A DNA stretch of 64,000 bases from Phytohabitans sp036906915 (lineage in GTDB: Bacteria > Actinomycetota > Actinomycetes > Mycobacteriales > Micromonosporaceae). The stretch covers positions 1 to 64,000 of the forward strand of contig NZ_JBAKHX010000023.1 of assembly GCF_036906915.1 (NCBI RefSeq), in the 5' to 3' direction. Under the pieces are notes generated by a model. It was not told the DNA's origin and made no database searches. It saw only the letters and a program-made list of their open reading frames with translations. Position 1 is the stretch's first letter. The number at the start of each line of letters is the position of its first letter. Made by a program: the position numbers and the translations under genes. Positions 8,445 through 16,736 of the stretch are shown here, one piece after another.

Positions 8445-10367
8445 ATGAGGTCTGTGACCGGTTCAGCGCCACAGCCAGGGGAAACGCAGATACCCGAGGG
8501 CGTCGCGGGCGGCAGCCCGTGGGCCGCGGACGGCCCCGCCGGAGCATGGTGGCGGGGCGATCCGGCGGCGGCCGCGGCCCGTTTCGCGGCGCTCGACCGC
8601 CCAGCCGTGCCGCCCGTACCGCCAGCGCCGATCGTCACCATTCCCGCTCCGCCGGATCCCGCTCCGCTCGCCAGCGCGCACGAGGCGGACGGCGCCAGCT
8701 CGGCCAGCCCTCCGCCCGTCCAGGCCGCTCCGGCACCGCCCGCCGAGCCGGTGGACCCGGTTGCGGGGCCGCGAGAGGCGGACGCCGACCCCGCGACCGG
8801 AGCGCCCGTGCCGGCCACAGCGGACGCGGACGCCCCGGGAACGCAACCGCCTGCGGACACCGTGCGCGAACCGGCGACAACCACGCCTGCGCCCGCCGCG
8901 GCCCGGGCCACGGATGCGGAGGCGGACACGCTGGAAGCGCAACCGCCTGCGGACACCGTGCGCGAGCCGGCGACAACCACGCCTGCGCCCGCCGCGGCCC
9001 GGGCCGCGGACGGCGTCGAGTCACCGGCAGATGCCGTACCGGCGCCCGCGCAGCCCGAGAGCGAGCCCGTGGACGCCCTGGGATCGCCGGCATCGGCCCC
9101 GGGCGAGTCACTGGATCTGGCCGCCGGATCCTCGGGGCCGGCGGGCGAGCCGGACAAGGAGGCCCTCGCAGCCGAGGAGACCCCGCCGGACGCGGTCGAG
9201 GCCGGCTCCGACGGCGCCGTGGCCGAGGAGGGCCCCAGCCCCGACCCCACGCTTGAGGATCCCGCGCCACTCACCGACGCCTCGTCGGACTCGGCGTCGG
9301 TGAGCCGCGCCGCGTCCGCGCGCGACGGCCTCGTGGAGGCCGCCTCCGCCGATCACGCGACGGAGGACGGCATGTCCCAGGACGACGCGTACGACGAGAC
9401 GCCGCCAGAGGAGACCGCGCTGGAAGCGACCGCGCCGGACGAGATCGCGCAAGAGCAGACCACGCGAGACGAGACCACGCCGGACGAGACCACGCCGGAC
9501 GAGACCACGCCGCACGAGACCACGCTCGTCGAGGCCCCAGCGGCGGACGCGCTCGACGCGGAAGACGAGAGCCCGGCGCCGGAGGCGGCTGTGCCGGCGC
9601 CGATGGCGACCACCCGGTTCGACCGGCATGCCAGCATCCAGCGCGCCCAGGCCGGGCCCGGACGCGCTGGAGCGGAAACCAAGGTCGCCGAAGCGGGGCC
9701 AGACACGCAGACCCGGGAGAAGGCCCTGCTGCCGTCCATGCCGGAACGGGCGCTCATCCCGACCCCGTCACCCGCGCCGGATGACGACGGGTTGCCGTTC
9801 TGGCTGCCCACGCAGGATGTGCCGCGCCGGGACCGGTACAGCAACCGGCGGCCCGGGCGGCTGCCTAAGCCGCCGCGCAGTCCGGCCGTCGGCCTGGTGG
9901 GTTTGGTGGTGCTGGCGCTGCTGGCGACATTCTTCGCGTGGGTGAGCGCTGAGCCGTTGTGGCTCGCGGTCGGGCACGGCGACACCGGCACCGCCACGGT
10001 TTCGGAGTGCACGGGAGGTGGCGTCGGGCAGCGCTGCGTCGGCGAGTTCAGCGCGGCCAACGGCGCGTTCACCGCCGAGGGGATCCGGCTGGTCGGGGTG
10101 GCCGAGGGCCAGAACGCGGTCGGCAGTACGGTGACCGCCCGGATGGTCGGCGCCGACAGCGGCCGGGCGTACGTGGGGGATGCCGCAGCGGTGCGGCACC
10201 TGCGATGGGCGCTCGGGCTGGCCATGGTCGTGCTCTGCGGGTTCGGGCTCGTGTGGGTGACCGGCGCGCGGCGCCTGGAGGACCGCTGGTCCCGCCGGAC
10301 CGCCACGCTGACCACTTTGACCGCGCCCCTACTGATCGCCGTGGCTTTCCTCGCCTCGACCTTCTAG
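8445..10367 (+). CDS. Long disordered Ala/Pro/Glu-rich membrane protein
   Basis: About 640 residues. Residues 1 to about 490 are low-complexity (Ala, Pro, Glu, Asp, Thr) with internal duplications and no fold I recognise. The C-terminal 150 residues hold three hydrophobic helices (VGLVVLALLATFFAWV, a central WALGLAMVVLCGFGLVWV, and a final LLIAVAFLASTF). Between the first two is a small extracytoplasmic domain with two cysteines (SECTGGGVGQRCVGEF) that could form a disulfide. The layout suggests a membrane anchor with a long cytoplasmic tail. The start is uncertain: ATG 8445, GTG 8418 and GTG 8454 are all possible. The stop overlaps that of rsmI by 4 bp. Function unknown. Confidence 0.7.
   Translation: MRSVTGSAPQPGETQIPEGVAGGSPWAADGPAGAWWRGDPAAAAARFAALDRPAVPPVPPAPIVTIPAPPDPAPLASAHEADGASSASPPPVQAAPAPPAEPVDPVAGPREADADPATGAPVPATADADAPGTQPPADTVREPATTTPAPAAARATDAEADTLEAQPPADTVREPATTTPAPAAARAADGVESPADAVPAPAQPESEPVDALGSPASAPGESLDLAAGSSGPAGEPDKEALAAEETPPDAVEAGSDGAVAEEGPSPDPTLEDPAPLTDASSDSASVSRAASARDGLVEAASADHATEDGMSQDDAYDETPPEETALEATAPDEIAQEQTTRDETTPDETTPDETTPHETTLVEAPAADALDAEDESPAPEAAVPAPMATTRFDRHASIQRAQAGPGRAGAETKVAEAGPDTQTREKALLPSMPERALIPTPSPAPDDDGLPFWLPTQDVPRRDRYSNRRPGRLPKPPRSPAVGLVGLVVLALLATFFAWVSAEPLWLAVGHGDTGTATVSECTGGGVGQRCVGEFSAANGAFTAEGIRLVGVAEGQNAVGSTVTARMVGADSGRAYVGDAAAVRHLRWALGLAMVVLCGFGLVWVTGARRLEDRWSRRTATLTTLTAPLLIAVAFLASTF
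8842..9005 (+). repeat. 68-bp in-frame coding duplication, 96-bp period
   Basis: Bases 8842-8909 and 8938-9005 are identical apart from one synonymous GAA/GAG change. They encode two copies of QPPADTVREPATTTPAPAAA. Near-identity at DNA level indicates a recent duplication. Confidence 0.85.
9468..9527 (+). repeat. 15-bp coding tandem repeat (DETTP)
   Basis: GACGAGACCACGCCG is repeated about four times with slight decay in the last unit, encoding DETTP-DETTP-DETTP-HETTL. A likely site of length variation between strains. Confidence 0.85.
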
Positions 10368-11233
10368 CGCCCGCCAGGTGGGCCCGGGACCGTGTGGACC
10401 AGGGTGTAGACCTCGCGGCGAGGTCGGCCGTGGGTGGCGGCCACAGAGGCGATCGCGTCACGGCGGGACATGCCTCCCGCTTCCAGAGTGGCCACCGCTG
10501 ATCGCAACTCCTCCTCCGACACGTCGGAGGAGGATGGCGTCGCGCCGGCCACCACGAGTGTGATCTCGCCGCGAGGTTGCTGCTCGCCGGCCCAGGTCGC
10601 CAGTTCGCCGAGCGAACGGCGCACGACCTCCTCGTACGTCTTGGTGAGCTCGCGGCACACCGCCGCCGGCCGGTCCGCGCCGAACACCTCGGCCAGATCG
10701 GTCAGCGCCCCCGCGATCCGGTGTGGAGCCTCGAAGAAGACCAGCGTCCGCTCCTCGGCCGCGAGGGCGCGCAGCCGGCCACGCCGGGCGCCGCCGCCGC
10801 GGGGCAGGAAGCCCTCGAAGCAGAACCGGTCGGCGGGCAGCCCGGACAGCGCGAGCGCGGTGGTCACTGCGCTGGGACCGGGGGCCGCGGTGACCGGTAT
10901 GCCCGCGTCGAGTGCGGCGCGCACCAGCCGGTATCCGGGGTCGGACACGCTCGGCATGCCCCCGTCGGTGATCAGCGCGACCGACGCGCCGTCGCGCATG
11001 GCGTCGACCAGATCGGGAGTACGCCGTTCCTCGTTTCCCTCGAAGTAGGAGACGATCCGCCCGGTGATGGTGATATCGAGGTCGCGTGCCAGCCGGCCCA
11101 GCCGCCGGGTGTCTTCGGCCGCCACGACGTCAGCGGCCGACAGGGTCTCCCGGAGCCGAATGGAGGCATCGGATATGTTGCCTAGCGGGGCACCAACTAA
11201 CACTAACCGCCCAGATCCGGACGTTTCACCCAC
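10364..11233 (-). CDS. rsmI: 16S rRNA cytidine(1402)-2'-O-methyltransferase
   Basis: 289 residues, usual family length. RsmI methylates the ribose of C1402 in the 16S decoding centre. The tetrapyrrole-methylase-like fold is shown by GAPLGNISDASIR at the N-terminus, EDTRRLGRLA (about residue 40), DGGMPSVSDPGYRLV (about 92), APGPSAVTTALALSGLP (about 118) and FFEAPHRI (about 167). The GTG start is at 11233. It is divergent from the mannosyltransferase gene, the same arrangement as Rv1003/Rv1002c in Mycobacterium tuberculosis. Confidence 0.95.
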   Translation of the reverse strand: MGETSGSGRLVLVGAPLGNISDASIRLRETLSAADVVAAEDTRRLGRLARDLDITITGRIVSYFEGNEERRTPDLVDAMRDGASVALITDGGMPSVSDPGYRLVRAALDAGIPVTAAPGPSAVTTALALSGLPADRFCFEGFLPRGGGARRGRLRALAAEERTLVFFEAPHRIAGALTDLAEVFGADRPAAVCRELTKTYEEVVRRSLGELATWAGEQQPRGEITLVVAGATPSSSDVSEEELRSAVATLEAGGMSRRDAIASVAATHGRPRREVYTLVHTVPGPPGGR

Positions 11234-11305
11234 CTCAATGGCCTTTCATCGATACTCATGACACCACTAGATGGGCAGTGCACGCCGTACCGCCCCTCCG
11301 CAGCC

Positions 11306-11311
11306 TACGAT
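11306..11311 (+). promoter_or_regulatory. Leaderless -10 element (TACGAT)
   Basis: TACGAT, 6 nt before the GTG at 11318; a near-ideal actinobacterial -10. Confidence 0.5.
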
Positions 11312-11317
11312 CGCGGG

Positions 11318-12970
11318 GTGACCACGGCCGCGACAGCGCAGGCACCGGCGATCACCACTGAAGACGCCGGTCCCGAAGAGAAGTACGAGAGCCCGGAAGC
11401 CGGCAGCGCCGGCCAGCGCGGCGGCGTAGCCGACGTCGTCCGGCGCCGGCTGCTGCCATTCGACGCGCGGCTCGACCCGTACTCTTGGCTCGCTACCGGC
11501 GTCATCGTGGTCATCGCCGGCATCCTACGGCTCGTCAACCTCGACAAGCCCAAAGGCTTGATCTTCGACGAGGTGTACTACCCCACCGACGCCTGGGACA
11601 TGCTGCACCGCGGCGTCGAGTGGGACGAGAAGACCAACGGCCCCGCGTACGTCGTACACCCGCCGCTCGGCAAGTGGATGATCGCGCTGGGCGAGATGGT
11701 GTACGGCAACAACGAGATGGGCTGGCGGATCTCCGGAGCCCTGATCGGCACCCTGTCCGTGCTGATCATGGTGCGGGTCGCCCGGCGGATGTTCCACTCG
11801 ACGGTGCTCGGCTGCACCGCCGGCCTGCTGATCGCGCTCGACGGATTCCACCTTGTACTGTCGCGGATCTCGCTGCTCGACATCTTCCTCATGTTCTTCG
11901 TGGTGGCGGCGTTCGGCGCGCTCGTGATGGACCGAGACTCCCGCCGCCGGCGCTGGCTTCGCGCGATGGAGGCCGGGCTCGACCCGAGCCAGCCCGGCAA
12001 GGCTGGGCGGCCGGCCTTCGACTGGCGCACCGGTGTGCCGTGGTGGCGGTTGCTGTGCGCGGTGATGCTCGGCTGTGCCCTGGGCGTCAAGTGGAGCGCG
12101 ATCTGGTTCGTGCCGGCCTTCGCCCTGCTCATCGTGGTGTGGGAGGTGGGCGCGCGCCGGTCCGCCGGGGTGCGGCGCCCGTGGCGCGACACGGTGATCG
12201 ACGAGTTCGGCTGGCTGCTGCTCGCCGGCGTGCTGATGCTGCTCACCTACACCGCCACCTGGGCCGGCTGGTTCGCCACCGACACCGGGTACTTCCGGCA
12301 CTGGCTTCGCGACACCGGCCACGCCGAGCCGCCAGTGTGGGGCGCGATCCGTAACCTGCTCCACTACCACCACGAGATGTACAAGTTCCACTCCACACTG
12401 GACGCCACGCACCAGTACCAGTCGTGGCCTTGGCAGTGGCTGCTGCTAGGCCGCCCGATCGCGTTCTACTGGTCGACCGACGGCACCTGCGGCGCGTCGA
12501 GCTGCGCCTCGCACATCCTGCTGGTGGGTACGCCTCTGCTCTGGTGGTCGTTCATCCCGGCGCTCGGTGCGCTGGCGTGGTTCGGCATCGCCCGCCGCGA
12601 CTGGCGAGCCGGCGCGATCCTGCTCAGCGTTGCGGCCGGCCTGCTGCCCTGGTTCTACTTCGCCATGCAGGGCCGCACGATGTTCGCTTTCTACGCGCTC
12701 CCGGCGCAGCCGTTCCTGGTACTCGCTGTGGTGTACGTGCTCGGAGCGATCATGACGCCGGCGCCCGCCGCTGCCGTCGCCACGCCGGGCGCGGCACCAC
12801 CGACCGACGAGAGCAGTTCCGACCGGCGCCTGATCGGCGCGGTCGTCGCCGGGGCGTACGTGCTACTGGTCGCGGTCTGTTTCGCGTACTTCTATCCGAT
12901 CTACGTAGGCCAGATCATCCCGTACGACGACTGGTCCGCCCGAATGTGGCTAGGCAGCCGCTGGATCTAA
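11318..12970 (+). CDS. pmt: Dolichyl-phosphate-mannose-type protein O-mannosyltransferase
   Basis: 550 residues, integral membrane GT39 enzyme that transfers mannose from polyprenyl-phosphate-mannose to Ser/Thr of exported proteins. The DE motif in the first extracytoplasmic loop is present (FDEVYYPTDAWDML, about residue 88), as are HPPLGKWMIALGE and about ten hydrophobic segments. A 50-residue disordered N-terminus precedes the first helix. The GTG at 11318 is chosen from the leaderless -10 immediately upstream. Synteny with Rv1002c supports the call. Its polyprenyl-phosphate-mannose donor would come from a GT2 synthase, possibly elsewhere in the genome. Confidence 0.92.
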   Translation: MTTAATAQAPAITTEDAGPEEKYESPEAGSAGQRGGVADVVRRRLLPFDARLDPYSWLATGVIVVIAGILRLVNLDKPKGLIFDEVYYPTDAWDMLHRGVEWDEKTNGPAYVVHPPLGKWMIALGEMVYGNNEMGWRISGALIGTLSVLIMVRVARRMFHSTVLGCTAGLLIALDGFHLVLSRISLLDIFLMFFVVAAFGALVMDRDSRRRRWLRAMEAGLDPSQPGKAGRPAFDWRTGVPWWRLLCAVMLGCALGVKWSAIWFVPAFALLIVVWEVGARRSAGVRRPWRDTVIDEFGWLLLAGVLMLLTYTATWAGWFATDTGYFRHWLRDTGHAEPPVWGAIRNLLHYHHEMYKFHSTLDATHQYQSWPWQWLLLGRPIAFYWSTDGTCGASSCASHILLVGTPLLWWSFIPALGALAWFGIARRDWRAGAILLSVAAGLLPWFYFAMQGRTMFAFYALPAQPFLVLAVVYVLGAIMTPAPAAAVATPGAAPPTDESSSDRRLIGAVVAGAYVLLVAVCFAYFYPIYVGQIIPYDDWSARMWLGSRWI

Positions 12971-13426
12971 CACGACGCGCCCGACGCGCACCGCTCATGC
13001 CGCGCCGCCTGCGCGCGGCCTGCGCGCCGCCCTGCGCCGCCTGCGCGCCGCGCCGCCGCCTCTTTCCGCCGATCAAGGGCAAACGCACGTGCTTTGATCT
13101 CCGATCCACGTGCATTCGCCCTTGATCCACGCGCATCTCCCTGATCGACGCCCACTGCCCCGCCGCCCGCCACGGCCGCCGGGCCGCCACCACGGCCGCC
13201 GCGCAGCCCGGCGCCAGGCGCGCTGGCGCGGCGCGCCGTCCCTTCGCCCGGGCCTTGATCCGTCGGGCCAATCTGCACGTCGCTCAAGGGGACAACGCCG
13301 TTGAGTTAGGCGACCGAATCGGACACGGCTGGTCGCGGCGCGTGCCGGCCGGCCCAGGAACTCACGCGTCGCGCGCCCGGGGCGCGGCAGGCATGGCCGG
13401 GCGCGTGCCGCGCAATGCCGGACGGC
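12971..13426. other. Gene-free 456 bp with repeat copy A and GC-rich low-complexity DNA
   Basis: Between two converging genes. It holds CGCC/GCGC-rich low-complexity sequence (about 12995-13065), repeat copy A (13071-13146), and another CCGCC-rich stretch to about 13250. Reading frames across it have low-complexity translations and no recognisable start, so I see no gene. Confidence 0.6.
13071..13146 (-). repeat. 76-bp GATC-rich palindromic repeat, copy A
   Basis: Bounded by GATC at both ends. The 57-bp core (13071-13127) is an inverted repeat with arms GATCAAGGGCAAACGCACGT and its near-complement, each containing CACGTG. A 19-nt extension ends CCCTGATC. It matches copies B-E at equal length and is inverted relative to copy B. 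Five GATC sites. Confidence 0.85.
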
Positions 13427-13939
13427 TCAGTACCGGGCGGTGCAGCGCCAGCCTTCGCTGGGGCTGTACACGCAGGCGCGGGCCGTCAGGCCAGCATCGT
13501 TGAGCGCCACGGTGTAGATCTGCGAGGGACAGGCGGGGGGTCCCACCGGGCAGGACGTGCGCTCTCTGGAGGTCCGGAACGTCCCGTCGGCGTTGAAGCT
13601 TTCGATCTTGATTGGCGAGTATCCGTTCCCGCGGGCCCAGGCCATGCGGCAGCTAGTGCTGTAGCGCAGTTCGGTGTTGCTCACCACGTAAACGGTCCGG
13701 TAGCCGTTGCACCGGACCAGAGCCCCGTCGGAGTTCTCGTATCTGGCCGTGTTGGGGTCGGTGTCGTCACAGACGATGTAGCAACTCGCCGCCGCCAGGT
13801 TGGCCACCGAGGTTACCGCCGCCCGGGTGGTCGCCGCCGGGCTGGTGGCTGCGGCGGGCGTGGGCAGCGCGGCCAGGCCGGCGGCCACGCACACGACGAG
13901 CGCGGCACTCGCCGCCAACCGTCTTGGAACGCTCCACAT
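13427..13939 (-). CDS. Secreted cysteine-rich protein, DUF2690-like
   Basis: 170 residues. The signal peptide is clear (MWSVPRRLAASAALVVCVAAGLA, cleavage probably after PAAA near residue 32). The mature part has about eight cysteines and the segment TELRYSTSCRMAWARGNGY, which matches the LRYSPxCrxxWAR pattern of DUF2690 proteins. The ATG at 13939 is chosen because GGAGGGAGAGG lies just upstream; the 13 codons before it lack such support. The gene is bracketed by inverted copies A and B of the 76-bp repeat. It is probably a disulfide-stabilised extracellular protein; its function is unknown. Confidence 0.8.
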   Translation of the reverse strand: MWSVPRRLAASAALVVCVAAGLAALPTPAAATSPAATTRAAVTSVANLAAASCYIVCDDTDPNTARYENSDGALVRCNGYRTVYVVSNTELRYSTSCRMAWARGNGYSPIKIESFNADGTFRTSRERTSCPVGPPACPSQIYTVALNDAGLTARACVYSPSEGWRCTARY

Positions 13940-14174
13940 GGGTCCTCTCCCTCCACACCAGCCCGGTCGGGCGGGCATGCGGTCAGCGTTCCGGAGCGCG
14001 CGGCCGCCGCGATACTCCTTTCAGGCGTCGCTGAATACATGCGGAGCCGGATCAGCGCGGATGGGATCGACAACCGTGACGATCCTTGGCTAGTCCTAGG
14101 CCAGCAACAAGTGTTCAAGATTGCCGCGCTGTGGCGCCCTTGGTGCGGCGTCGGACGCCTAAGGCAACGGCGTT

Positions 14175-14250
14175 GATCAAGGAGATCTGCGTTGATCAAG
14201 GGCAAATGCACGTGGATCGGAGATCAAAGCACGTGCGTTTGCCCTTGATC
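14175..14250 (+). repeat. 76-bp GATC-rich palindromic repeat, copy B
   Basis: Starts GATCAAGGAGATCTGCGTT and continues as the 57-bp inverted-repeat core 14194-14250, ending TTTGCCCTTGATC. Six GATC sites in 76 bp. Inverted relative to copy A, about 1.03 kb away. The flanks of A and B also match (GGCGGAAAGAGGCGG beyond the core), so the shared unit extends past 76 bp in these two copies. Confidence 0.88.
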
Positions 14251-14281
14251 GGCGGAAAGAGGCGGCGGCCCGCGGCGCGGG

Positions 14282-14334
14282 CGGCGCGGGGCTGCGCGGG
14301 CGGCGCGGGGCTGCGCGGGCGGCGCGGGGCTGCG
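14282..14334. repeat. 19-bp GC-rich tandem repeat, about 2.8 units
   Basis: CGGCGCGGGGCTGCGCGGG at 14282-14300 and 14301-14319, then 15 bases of a third unit. It directly follows repeat copy B and ends 7 bp before the stop of the next minus-strand gene. Confidence 0.85.
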
Positions 14335-14340
14335 ACGGGA

Positions 14341-15558
14341 TCACATCGCCACCTCGGTCTGGTCGGGGAAGAGCACCTCACGTCCGGCCACCGCCGCGGC
14401 GACGACCGGCGAGAACGCGTACGCGCGGGACACCTGTACCAGCCTGGCGACCTCTCCGGCGAGGTCGGCGGCCTCGTCGGGCCGGTCGGGTGGGGCCTCG
14501 GTCTCGTCCGGGCCGCGCACACCGCGCGTGTAGGCCCGCACCGCGCCGCGCAGGCGCGCGGCGTCGACGACGGCGGCTAGCTCCTCTTCGCGCAGGCCGA
14601 CCTGGGTGCCGAGCCGGCGGGCGCGGTCGCCGGCCGCCTCGTCCAGGTACGGGCGCAGCGCGAGCCACCCGTCGTACAGCTCGATGACGCGCCGGTACAG
14701 GCGGCGGTCGAGGGTGCCGAGCGGCGCGGCCACGGGTGGCTCCAGCGCGATCTCCGGCATGAGCCGGTGCAGGTCGACCCACAGCGGCTGGAGCTGGCGG
14801 TACTGCTGGCGCCTGCGCAGCCAGCCGCGCAGCTGCAACAGCCTAGGTCCCCAGGCGGGCATGGTGAGCCCGAGGATGACGAGGAACGCGCCGGAGCTGG
14901 AGGCGACCGGTGCGATCGGTTCCCAGCGGCGGGGGTCGGCACCAACCTGGGCGCCGATCACGCTGGAGATCCGGACGGCGCAGTAGACGAGCCCGACCAT
15001 GGCGCCGACCGCCGTGGTGCGTAGTCCTCGGCGCAGCCAGGAGCGGCCGGACACCGTGGCGTACGGCCAGCACAGCCGGACCACGTCGATGAGGCCCAGC
15101 CCGAACGCGACCAGGTACACGAGGATGTAAGCCGCGAACATTGGCCGGCTCACGTACGTGGCGACGAACTCGCCGGCGCGCGGCTCGGTGGGGCCGGAGG
15201 CCAGGAAGAGCACGACCATCGCGACCGCCGCGGTGGCGAGGAACGCCAGCCGCGCGCGGGCACGGCGGCCCGCCTCTCCCGCCGGGTTCACCCACCACAG
15301 CAGGAGCAGCTGTACCGTGCCGGAGAACCCGACGACGGACAGGTGTGCCCAGAGCGCGGCGAGGTTGGGCACGCCGGTGACCCGGTCGAGCCACCCCCAC
15401 ACGGCGGGCGTAGACACGGTGAACGTCGTGCCGAGCAGCGCCAGTGCCACGCACACGGCGTATCCGGCGGGGCTGCCGCCGCGCCGCAGTGCGTACAGCT
15501 TGACGGCGCATCCGCCCCAGGCCGTGACGGCGAGTACCGGGTACAGGACCTCGTTCAC
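14341..15558 (-). CDS. Seven-helix membrane protein, MAB_1171c/DUF6545 family
   Basis: 405 residues. The N-terminal half has seven hydrophobic segments (about residues 3-20, 32-50, 67-90, 105-123, 140-165, 180-200, 215-238). The C-terminal half (about 240-405) is cytoplasmic and helical with basic patches, matching the MAB_1171c / DUF6545 family, annotated elsewhere only as a putative transporter. The GTG start lies 4 bp after the ImmA-like gene stop, so it is the last gene of a three-gene operon with an XRE regulator and a metalloprotease. I infer a signalling or sensor role from that context rather than transport; there is no direct evidence for either. Confidence 0.82.
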   Translation of the reverse strand: MNEVLYPVLAVTAWGGCAVKLYALRRGGSPAGYAVCVALALLGTTFTVSTPAVWGWLDRVTGVPNLAALWAHLSVVGFSGTVQLLLLWWVNPAGEAGRRARARLAFLATAAVAMVVLFLASGPTEPRAGEFVATYVSRPMFAAYILVYLVAFGLGLIDVVRLCWPYATVSGRSWLRRGLRTTAVGAMVGLVYCAVRISSVIGAQVGADPRRWEPIAPVASSSGAFLVILGLTMPAWGPRLLQLRGWLRRRQQYRQLQPLWVDLHRLMPEIALEPPVAAPLGTLDRRLYRRVIELYDGWLALRPYLDEAAGDRARRLGTQVGLREEELAAVVDAARLRGAVRAYTRGVRGPDETEAPPDRPDEAADLAGEVARLVQVSRAYAFSPVVAAAVAGREVLFPDQTEVAM

Positions 15559-15562
15559 CTGC

Positions 15563-16120
15563 TCATCCCAGCGAGCGTTCGATCCGCGCCACCACGTCGG
15601 CCACGTCGAGCGGTACGTGCCAGGTCTGCTCGGGCGCCCACGAGTGGGCGCGCCGCAGCAGAAGATCGGCGATGATCTCGGCTTCGCGTTCTTCGCGGCT
15701 GTCGTAACCGGCGTCGCGCGCGAGCGCCCGCCGCACCATCTCGGGGTCCAGTGTGGACATTAGAGGGGCGGCTGCCACGTCGGCGTCGGCCACCGGTTCG
15801 GAGGTGTGCCCGGCGATGAGGTGACCCAGTTCGTGGGCGATGATGTGCTGCTGGTGCAGGGGCCGGGTGCCGCTGTCGTAGCAGAGATAGTGCGCGCGGG
15901 AGCCGGTGATGACGAGCCCGGACGGCCCGTCGGCGGGCATCGCGGTCGGCATCAACGTGATGGGGTGGCCGATGCGGTCGCCCACCTCTTGGCAGAGCCG
16001 CTCGGCGTCGAAGGGCACGGGCACGGCGATGTCGCGCACCAGGCGGGCGCAGCGGCGTCGGAGCCGGCGCAGGTCGGTGTCGCCGTCAACGTTCCAGCTC
16101 CAGCCGACAGGCGGGGTCAT
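15563..16120 (-). CDS. ImmA/IrrE family metallo-endopeptidase
   Basis: 185 residues. The zinc-protease motif is HIIAHELGHLIAGH (HExxH, about residues 92-105), with a downstream glutamate-rich helix EREAEIIADLLL (about 143-154) placed to give the third ligand. ImmA and IrrE relatives cleave partner XRE repressors (ImmR, DdrO) in response to signals. The partner here is the upstream XRE gene: its stop overlaps this ATG as ATGA. The N-terminal 45 residues (LRRLRRRCARLVRDI...) are helical. A proteolytic switch on the neighbouring repressor is the natural inference. Confidence 0.88.
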   Translation of the reverse strand: MTPPVGWSWNVDGDTDLRRLRRRCARLVRDIAVPVPFDAERLCQEVGDRIGHPITLMPTAMPADGPSGLVITGSRAHYLCYDSGTRPLHQQHIIAHELGHLIAGHTSEPVADADVAAAPLMSTLDPEMVRRALARDAGYDSREEREAEIIADLLLRRAHSWAPEQTWHVPLDVADVVARIERSLG

Positions 16121-16560
16121 GCGTGCTCCCCCGGCTCGCCGGCGAGCCCTTCGAGCTCCAGGCAGCGGTCGACGACCTGCTGCACGAGCTGTTGGCTGGC
16201 TTCGGATAGGCCGGCGCTCGCCAGCACGGTGCGCAGTGCGACGCGCTTGGTGCCGAGCTGCCGCAGGCTCGACAGCAGCTCCAGGTCTCGGTCGGTGCGG
16301 CGGGTAACGGCGTCGTCGAAGAAGTACGCCGGCGGGACGCCGAAGAATCCGGCCAGCGCCTGGAGGTGCCGCATCGTCGGGTTGGTGCGCTCGCCGCGGC
16401 GCAGCAGCCACAGGTAGGTGGCGGACATGCTTTCGCCGCTTTCCCGGATGGCCGAGGCGACCTCTTCGTTGCTGTACGGCCCGCGGTCGCCTGGATGCAC
16501 CGTGCGGAAGAGGTGATTGAGCTTGTCCGCGAGTGTGCGCGGCTTTGCTGGCGATGTCAC
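16117..16560 (-). CDS. XRE-family helix-turn-helix regulator
   Basis: 147 residues. An N-terminal DNA-binding domain has the pattern SNEEVASAIRESGESMSATYLWLLRRG..TNPTMRHLQALAGFFGVPPAYFF (about residues 28-80), then a helical C-terminal region, the likely cleavage or dimerisation part. The GTG at 16560 is used: a longer frame exists but would run through the 30-bp palindrome at 16602-16631. The gene is coupled to the protease gene by ATGA. Autoregulation through the upstream palindromes is likely. Confidence 0.85.
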   Translation of the reverse strand: MTSPAKPRTLADKLNHLFRTVHPGDRGPYSNEEVASAIRESGESMSATYLWLLRRGERTNPTMRHLQALAGFFGVPPAYFFDDAVTRRTDRDLELLSSLRQLGTKRVALRTVLASAGLSEASQQLVQQVVDRCLELEGLAGEPGEHA

Positions 16561-16601
16561 GGCGGACCCCCATGTGCCCTGCGGCGGAGCGTTGTCAACC
16601 A

Positions 16602-16631
16602 GTGTGGACCAGGGTGGGCCCTGGTCCACAC
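16602..16631. promoter_or_regulatory. Perfect 13-bp inverted repeat, probable XRE operator
   Basis: GTGTGGACCAGGG (16602-16614) and its exact complement CCCTGGTCCACAC (16619-16631) around TGGG. It lies 42-71 bp upstream of the XRE GTG, with no U-run for termination. Best explained as the operator of the regulator. Confidence 0.6.
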
Positions 16632-16736
16632 CGGTGACAGGTCACCGGCACGCGCCCTCGGCAAGTGGCCCGGCCGAGAGCGCCCCCCGTTTACGCCGGC
16701 GGTCCGGTAACCAGCCTCGCCATCGGGGACCCACAA

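Larger units (their letters stand above)
13940..14340. other. Gene-free 401 bp with repeat copy B and a tandem repeat
   Basis: Contains the promoter side of the DUF2690-like gene, repeat copy B (14175-14250) and a 19-bp tandem repeat (14282-14334). Candidate frames are shadows or read through the repeats. No gene supported. Confidence 0.6.

Noticed and set aside
13000..13304. Short frames encoding MHVDRRSKHVRLPLIGGK-like peptides near repeats A and B
   Set aside because: The shared peptide is simply the translation of the 76-bp repeat; frames lack starts, ribosome sites and a common length.
10391..16616. Shared 15-mer GTGTGGACCAGGGTG in rsmI and in the XRE operator
   Set aside because: In rsmI it is coding and only one arm is present without its complement; probably chance.
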